From positions 1 to 7,403 of the forward strand of contig CAZOPS010000035.1 of assembly GCA_964581885.1 (NCBI GenBank): 7,403 bases of DNA, given 5' to 3'. The stretch comes from JAYEID01 sp964581885 (GTDB lineage: Bacteria > Patescibacteriota > WWE3 > JAUXAW01 > JAYEID01). The notes beneath the pieces were generated by a model that worked only from the letters and a program-made list of their open reading frames with translations, was not told the origin of the DNA and did not search any database. Below, piece by piece: positions 5,285 to 7,403 of the stretch (the stretch's first letter is position 1; each line of letters starts with the position of its first letter). The translations under genes and the position numbers were made by a program.

Positions 5285-5521
5285 ATATATTTTGTTTACC
5301 TACTAAAGCTTTCTAACGAAAATTACTATACTGGAGTAACTCAGAATATTGATCAACGGGTGGGGGAACATCGATCGGGAAAGTGCAAGTCGACAAAAAG
5401 GTTTTTGCCTATTGAGTTGATTTGGTATTGTGCATTTAGGAAAAGGTCAAAGGCGCGGCAATTCGAGGAATATCTTAAGAGTGGTTCAGGCCAGGCCTTT
5501 GGGAATAAGAGGTTATTATAA
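5285..5521 (+). CDS. GIY-YIG nuclease-family protein with no canonical start codon
   Basis: A 78-codon frame runs unbroken from ATA at 5285 to TAA at 5519-5521 and encodes an almost textbook single-domain GIY-YIG protein of the UvrC-N/YhbQ-like type. Landmarks are VYLL at 4-7 and YYTGVT at 14-19 (the GIY and YIG strands), Arg25 and His29 in DQRVGEHRSGK, Glu61 in FEEYLKSGSG, and the ending AFGNKRLL. These cover the catalytic Tyr, Arg, His and metal-binding Glu. No ATG, GTG or TTG exists in frame before the catalytic core; a stop lies at 5279-5281. Relatives begin Met-Tyr-x-Val-Tyr, so ATA sits exactly where ATG is expected, and AGGGGTGG at 5267-5274 is 10 nt upstream. It is either an AUA-initiated gene or one inactivated by a start mutation. 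The stop codon lies 7 nt from the convergent recombinase. Confidence 0.78.
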   Translation: MYFVYLLKLSNENYYTGVTQNIDQRVGEHRSGKCKSTKRFLPIELIWYCAFRKRSKARQFEEYLKSGSGQAFGNKRLL

Positions 5522-5528
5522 TTGGCGA

Positions 5529-6404
5529 CTAAAGCTCCTCCAGCTCGTTATTTTCTTCTTCCGGTCTTTCTATATATTGAAGGTATTTCTCGGTGGAGGT
5601 TAATCTTTTGTGCCCAACAATTTTTGAAATATAAGAGACATCTGCGCCCTGTTTGAGTTGATGAGCAATAAAAGTATGGCGAAGGTCGTTTACAGTGGCG
5701 TCGGGCAAACCAGCCTTTTTGAAATACCGCTTCATGGCAGCTCGTATATTCCTTATTAAGTAGGGATTTCCGGGGCGAGTAACGAATAATATATCAGTAT
5801 TTGCTTCGGGCCGCACCTCTAGGTACTCTTTAATTGCTTTTTGAGCTCGTTGGTTGAGTGGTATATCTCGTGTGGGTTTGCGATGAGATGGTCGAATGTG
5901 TAAAACACCCTTGCCGTTATCTTCTGCGAACTCAACATCCTGAAGTCTTATCTTACGTAGCTCTCCAATTCTAATTCCGGTTTGAAGAAGCAATTCCACA
6001 ATGGCATACATCCGCTTGTCACCTTGACAGGCATCACGCAGAGCGCGATACTCAGTTTCAGAAAGTATATTTGGTGGTTTTGGTTCAATTTTAGGATGGG
6101 TTAACTTGTCTGAGGGGTCTTGAGATATGTACCCCTTTTCCTGTAGAAATCGGAAAAATGTTCGAATAGAGTTAATTTTTCTTGAAATTGACTTTTTAGT
6201 ATAGTCTTGGTCGCGGAGTTCATCTAGATATCCTGTAAGGTTATCGTAGGTAAGCTCTTCTGGTTGATCTTTGCCAGCTTCTTCCTCAGCGTATTCTATA
6301 AGCTGACGAATATCTGTCCCGTAAGCCAAGATAGTTGCATCCGCTTTATTTTCTTTTTCTAGATAATTTACAAATTCCTTTCGGGCTTCTCGCAAATTAG
6401 TCAT
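5529..6404 (-). CDS. Tyrosine site-specific recombinase, XerC/XerD type
   Basis: This DNA strand-exchange enzyme either resolves chromosome dimers at dif or serves a mobile element. At 291 residues it has the length of XerC/D: an N-terminal core-binding helical domain (about 1-105; SISRKINSIRTFFRFL at 72-87 is typical) and a catalytic domain (about 112-275). Catalytic residues seen are Arg145 in TGIRIGELR, Arg242 in NDLRHTF, His265 in VGH and Tyr274 in STEKYLQY. The lysine of the beta-hairpin is probably Lys176, though alignment there is loose. The usual His of the HxLR box is Asn239, an oddity. The C-terminal tail is very acidic. The start at 6404 is supported by a consensus promoter whose transcript would begin about 3 nt before the ATG. 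A xer housekeeping role is likely but not certain. Confidence 0.9.
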   Translation of the reverse strand: MTNLREARKEFVNYLEKENKADATILAYGTDIRQLIEYAEEEAGKDQPEELTYDNLTGYLDELRDQDYTKKSISRKINSIRTFFRFLQEKGYISQDPSDKLTHPKIEPKPPNILSETEYRALRDACQGDKRMYAIVELLLQTGIRIGELRKIRLQDVEFAEDNGKGVLHIRPSHRKPTRDIPLNQRAQKAIKEYLEVRPEANTDILFVTRPGNPYLIRNIRAAMKRYFKKAGLPDATVNDLRHTFIAHQLKQGADVSYISKIVGHKRLTSTEKYLQYIERPEEENNELEEL

Positions 6405-6406
6405 TG

Positions 6407-6442
6407 CTCCAAAATTATATCAAGGTATCTGGTAGATGTCAA
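6407..6442 (-). promoter_or_regulatory. Consensus sigma-70 promoter of the recombinase gene
   Basis: Read on the minus strand, TTGACA (6442-6437), a 17-bp spacer and TATAAT (6419-6414) match the consensus exactly, and TGA directly before TATAAT gives an extended -10. The expected first base is about 6407, leaving a leader of about 3 nt before ATG (6404). GGAG just upstream of the ATG would lie mostly outside that transcript, so leaderless or near-leaderless initiation is likely. Confidence 0.85.
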
Positions 6443-6460
6443 CGAAACTATTTTAGAGGG

Positions 6461-6513
6461 TAGTTGGTAGCAACTAGTAGCAAGAGTTACTAGTTACAAG
6501 TTTCCAGTTGCTA
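6461..6513. repeat. Nested inverted repeats between the divergent recombinase and ftsB-type genes
   Basis: TAGTTG/CAACTA at 6461-6476, TAGCAACT at 6468-6475 with AGTTGCTA at 6506-6513, and CTAGTA at 6474-6479 with TACTAG at 6488-6493 overlap in a degenerate, ACTAGT-rich stretch. They sit about 20-70 bp upstream of the recombinase -35 box and before the ftsB-type gene. They may be an operator, a recombination site, or decayed simple repeats. Confidence 0.45.
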
Positions 6514-6562
6514 ATTCGGCTTGCTTGTATCTTTGGGAGGACAATGATAATTTAGGCCTACC

Positions 6563-6934
6563 ATGACTAGGAGGAAAACAAACTCAAAAGTTAGGTTAAA
6601 GCATCTGCTTATAGTTATCTTTTTGCTGGTTTTAGTTGTTTCGTTGATTCGTGCCATCTGGGGTAATTTGGAAGGTCTGCGCCGCGTGCATGGCTTACGC
6701 AAGGAGATTGCTTTTTTGGAAGAGAGAAACAGAGAACTGCATTCGGAGGTTGAGAAAAAGCAGAGCTTAGAGTATGTAGAGGAGCAAGCAAGGAGAAGTT
6801 TAGGCATGGTAAAGGAAGGTGAAAAGGTTTTTATATACCCGGAGTCAGAGCAGGAAGAAAATATTCTCGCAGAAAATGAAGGAAACAGCAATTTAAATTT
6901 TTGGCGGGAATGGTTACATGTGTTTGGGTGGTGA
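6563..6934 (+). CDS. FtsB/DivIC-type septum formation protein
   Basis: This is a bitopic divisome component that in studied bacteria forms a complex with FtsQ/DivIB and FtsL and helps activate septal peptidoglycan synthesis. The 123-residue protein has a basic cytoplasmic N-terminus, one membrane helix at about residues 12-33, a coiled coil at about 36-68 (LRKEIAFLEERNRELHSEVEKK), and the family motif EYVEEQARRSLGMVKEGE at 70-87. The C-terminal tail is acidic and then ends in an aromatic cluster, NFWREWLHVFGW. The ATG at 6563 has no Shine-Dalgarno in reach. GATAAT at 6546-6551 may be a -10 box placing the transcript start about 5 nt before the ATG. GGGAGG at 6535-6540 instead precedes a four-codon frame. 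It is transcribed divergently from the recombinase and toward the tRNAs. Confidence 0.88.
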   Translation: MTRRKTNSKVRLKHLLIVIFLLVLVVSLIRAIWGNLEGLRRVHGLRKEIAFLEERNRELHSEVEKKQSLEYVEEQARRSLGMVKEGEKVFIYPESEQEENILAENEGNSNLNFWREWLHVFGW

Positions 6935-7000
6935 TGCGCAGCCCGTGGAGTAGAAATTGGAACTAACCCCTTTGTTATAAGTAATTTGCGTGTTGGATTA

Positions 7001-7036
7001 TTGCGGCCCGGGGCGCAAAGTGTTATAATTGGGGGT
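7001..7036 (+). promoter_or_regulatory. Sigma-70 promoter of the tandem tRNA-Met genes
   Basis: TTGCGG at 7001-7006, a 17-bp spacer and a perfect TATAAT at 7024-7029 (extended by TGT before it) place the first base near 7036, about 6 nt before the tRNA. The discriminator TGGGGGT is G-rich, as in stringently controlled stable-RNA promoters. The spacer holds a near-palindrome, TTGCGGCCCGGGGCGCAA at 7001-7018, overlapping the -35. Confidence 0.8.
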
Positions 7037-7041
7037 GTATG

Positions 7042-7119
7042 TGCGGGGTAGTGTAGCGGTCTGCATGCGAGGCTCATAACCTCGAGGTCGGAGGGTTCGA
7101 CTCCCTCTCCCCGCAACCA
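7042..7119 (+). tRNA. tRNA-Met, anticodon CAU, initiator-like but unusual
   Basis: The acceptor TGCGGGG (7042-7048) pairs with CCCCGCA (7109-7115), then A73 and encoded CCA (7117-7119). The D stem is GTGT with GCAT (two G-U pairs). The anticodon stem is CGAGG/CCTCG with loop CTCATAA, so CAT is at 7075-7077. The CCCCGCA-ACCA end resembles bacterial tRNA-fMet, but position 1 is T and pairs with A72 where bacteria normally have a C1-A72 mismatch. The anticodon stem has A29-U41 in place of one of the three conserved G-C pairs. The T stem reads GGAGGG/CCCTCT, six pairs where five are standard. Initiator function is likely but not sure. Confidence 0.9.
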
Positions 7120-7161
7120 CCACAAGACCTTAGCAAGTCTGCGCGCTTAGGGCTTGTGAGT

Positions 7162-7179
7162 GTCCCGACTTGTCGGGAC
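7162..7179 (+). repeat. Hairpin GTCCCGA-CTTG-TCGGGAC
   Basis: Seven perfect pairs (eight if the loop is 2 nt) in the spacer between the two tRNAs. There is no T-run. It may be a processing or decay-protection structure in a two-tRNA transcript. Confidence 0.5.
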
Positions 7180-7192
7180 GGTTAGTAAGTTA

Positions 7193-7212
7193 GGCCCCGA
7201 TTTATCGGGGCC
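7193..7212 (+). repeat. Hairpin GGCCCCGA-TTTA-TCGGGGCC
   Basis: Eight perfect pairs around a TTTA loop. The CCCCGA/TCGGGG core is the same as in the hairpin at 4943-4973. If it terminated transcription it would cut off the second tRNA, but no T-run follows. Confidence 0.55.
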
Positions 7213-7271
7213 GTAAGAAACGTACAACTCAGCTGCGTTTTACAAACTTGCTTCGTTGGGTTTCTTTACGG
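7211..7271 (+). repeat. Long inverted repeat reaching into the second tRNA
   Basis: CCGTAAGAAAC at 7211-7221 pairs with GTTTCTTTACGG at 7260-7271 (11 bp, one bulged T). The last two bases are the first two of the following tRNA, so this stem competes with its acceptor stem and may influence 5' processing. Confidence 0.5.
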
Positions 7272-7346
7272 CAGGGTAGCTCAGTTGGCTAGAGCGCCAC
7301 CCTCATAAAGTGGAGGTCGAGGGTTCGATTCCCTCCCCTGCCACCA
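7270..7346 (+). tRNA. tRNA-Met, anticodon CAU, probably elongator
   Basis: The cloverleaf is standard in length: acceptor GGCAGGG/CCCTGCC, D stem GCTC/GAGC, anticodon arm CCACC-CTCATAA-AGTGG with CAT at 7304-7306, variable AGGTC, T arm GAGGG-TTCGATT-CCCTC, A73 and encoded CCA (7344-7346). The last anticodon-stem pair is a C31-A39 mismatch. A CAU tRNA could also be the TilS-dependent tRNA-Ile2, but a UAU tRNA-Ile already covers AUA in this genome, which makes elongator methionine the better call. It is probably co-transcribed with the tRNA upstream. Confidence 0.9.
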
Positions 7347-7385
7347 CCCCGACATACAGAGTTGGCAGACCAACTCCCGTCGGGG
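7347..7385 (+). terminator. Strong hairpin directly after the tRNA CCA, probable terminator
   Basis: CCCCGAC at 7347-7353 pairs with GTCGGGG at 7379-7385 and, inside, GAGTTGG at 7359-7365 pairs with CCAACTC at 7370-7376, 14 pairs in all. It begins at the base after the tRNA CCA. No T-run follows, so it is a terminator by position rather than by the full pattern. Confidence 0.55.
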
Positions 7386-7399
7386 CAGGCTTGTCTGCC
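7384..7399 (+). repeat. Short hairpin GGCAG-GCTTGT-CTGCC at the window end
   Basis: Five perfect pairs overlap the last two bases of the preceding stem, so the two may be alternatives. The remaining 4 nt hold nothing callable. Confidence 0.4.
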
Positions 7400-7403
7400 G
7401 ATG

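Noticed and set aside
6544..6555. Four-codon frame after GGGAGG upstream of the ftsB-type gene
   Set aside because: It is too short to call; the purine run may be chance, though it could act as a minimal upstream frame.
7042..7119. Possible selenocysteine tRNA because of the 13 stacked pairs
   Set aside because: The anticodon is CAU and the variable region is short; tRNA-Sec needs UCA and a long variable arm.
6511..7125. A 204-codon minus-strand frame across ftsB and a tRNA
   Set aside because: It overlaps a recognised FtsB-type gene and a tRNA, and its translation has no family features; its start lies inside the tRNA.
7270..7346. Possible tRNA-Ile2 read through lysidine
   Set aside because: A UAU tRNA-Ile is present in the same window, so a methionine elongator is the simpler assignment; it is not excluded.
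1..7403. CRISPR array, insertion sequence or full defence system
   Set aside because: No regularly spaced direct repeats, no transposase and no effector genes other than the toxin pair were seen.

Overview
The window looks like a piece of a Candidate Phyla Radiation (Patescibacteria) genome, perhaps from the Microgenomates side; this placement is inference. The grounds are AT-rich small genes packed head to tail, many very small membrane proteins, GIY-YIG and XerC/D-type genes beside tRNAs, an FtsB/DivIC protein with a tryptophan-rich tail, a helical protein of unknown function that resembles ones I associate with these bacteria, and GC-rich palindromes in almost every gap near stable RNAs. 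No single gene proves the taxonomy.

Layout. 1-647: a MazE/AbrB-type antitoxin overlapping a VapC PIN toxin. 650-2332: a membrane-anchored, probably beta-propeller protein 2 bp after VapC, then a tiny membrane protein that appears broken by a frameshift. 2359-2817: a YbaK/ProX-type editing deacylase. 3024-4492: a compact cassette of a 56-residue two-helix membrane protein, a 72-residue ferritin-like protein resembling encapsulated ferritin, and an amino-acid permease. 4612-4926: a conserved helical protein of unknown function, apparently expressed from a leaderless GTG transcript. 4943-5521: three hairpins, a tRNA-Ile with the unusual anticodon UAU, a folded element and a GIY-YIG nuclease lacking a normal start codon. 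5529-6404 (minus): a tyrosine recombinase with a consensus promoter. 6563-6934: FtsB/DivIC. 7001-7403: a strong promoter, two tandem CAU-anticodon tRNAs and several GC-rich hairpins, ending in a terminator-like stem.

How it fits together. The toxin-antitoxin pair, recombinase and GIY-YIG nuclease give this an accessory flavour around ordinary housekeeping genes. The most unusual part is 5078-5521. The 3' end of tRNA-Ile(UAU) can pair with the Shine-Dalgarno-like sequence of the following GIY-YIG gene, and that gene reads cleanly only from an AUA codon, the codon the neighbouring tRNA decodes. Two genes (4612 and the recombinase) have -10 boxes so close to their start codons that their mRNAs should be leaderless or nearly so. 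I found no CRISPR array, insertion sequence or complete defence island.
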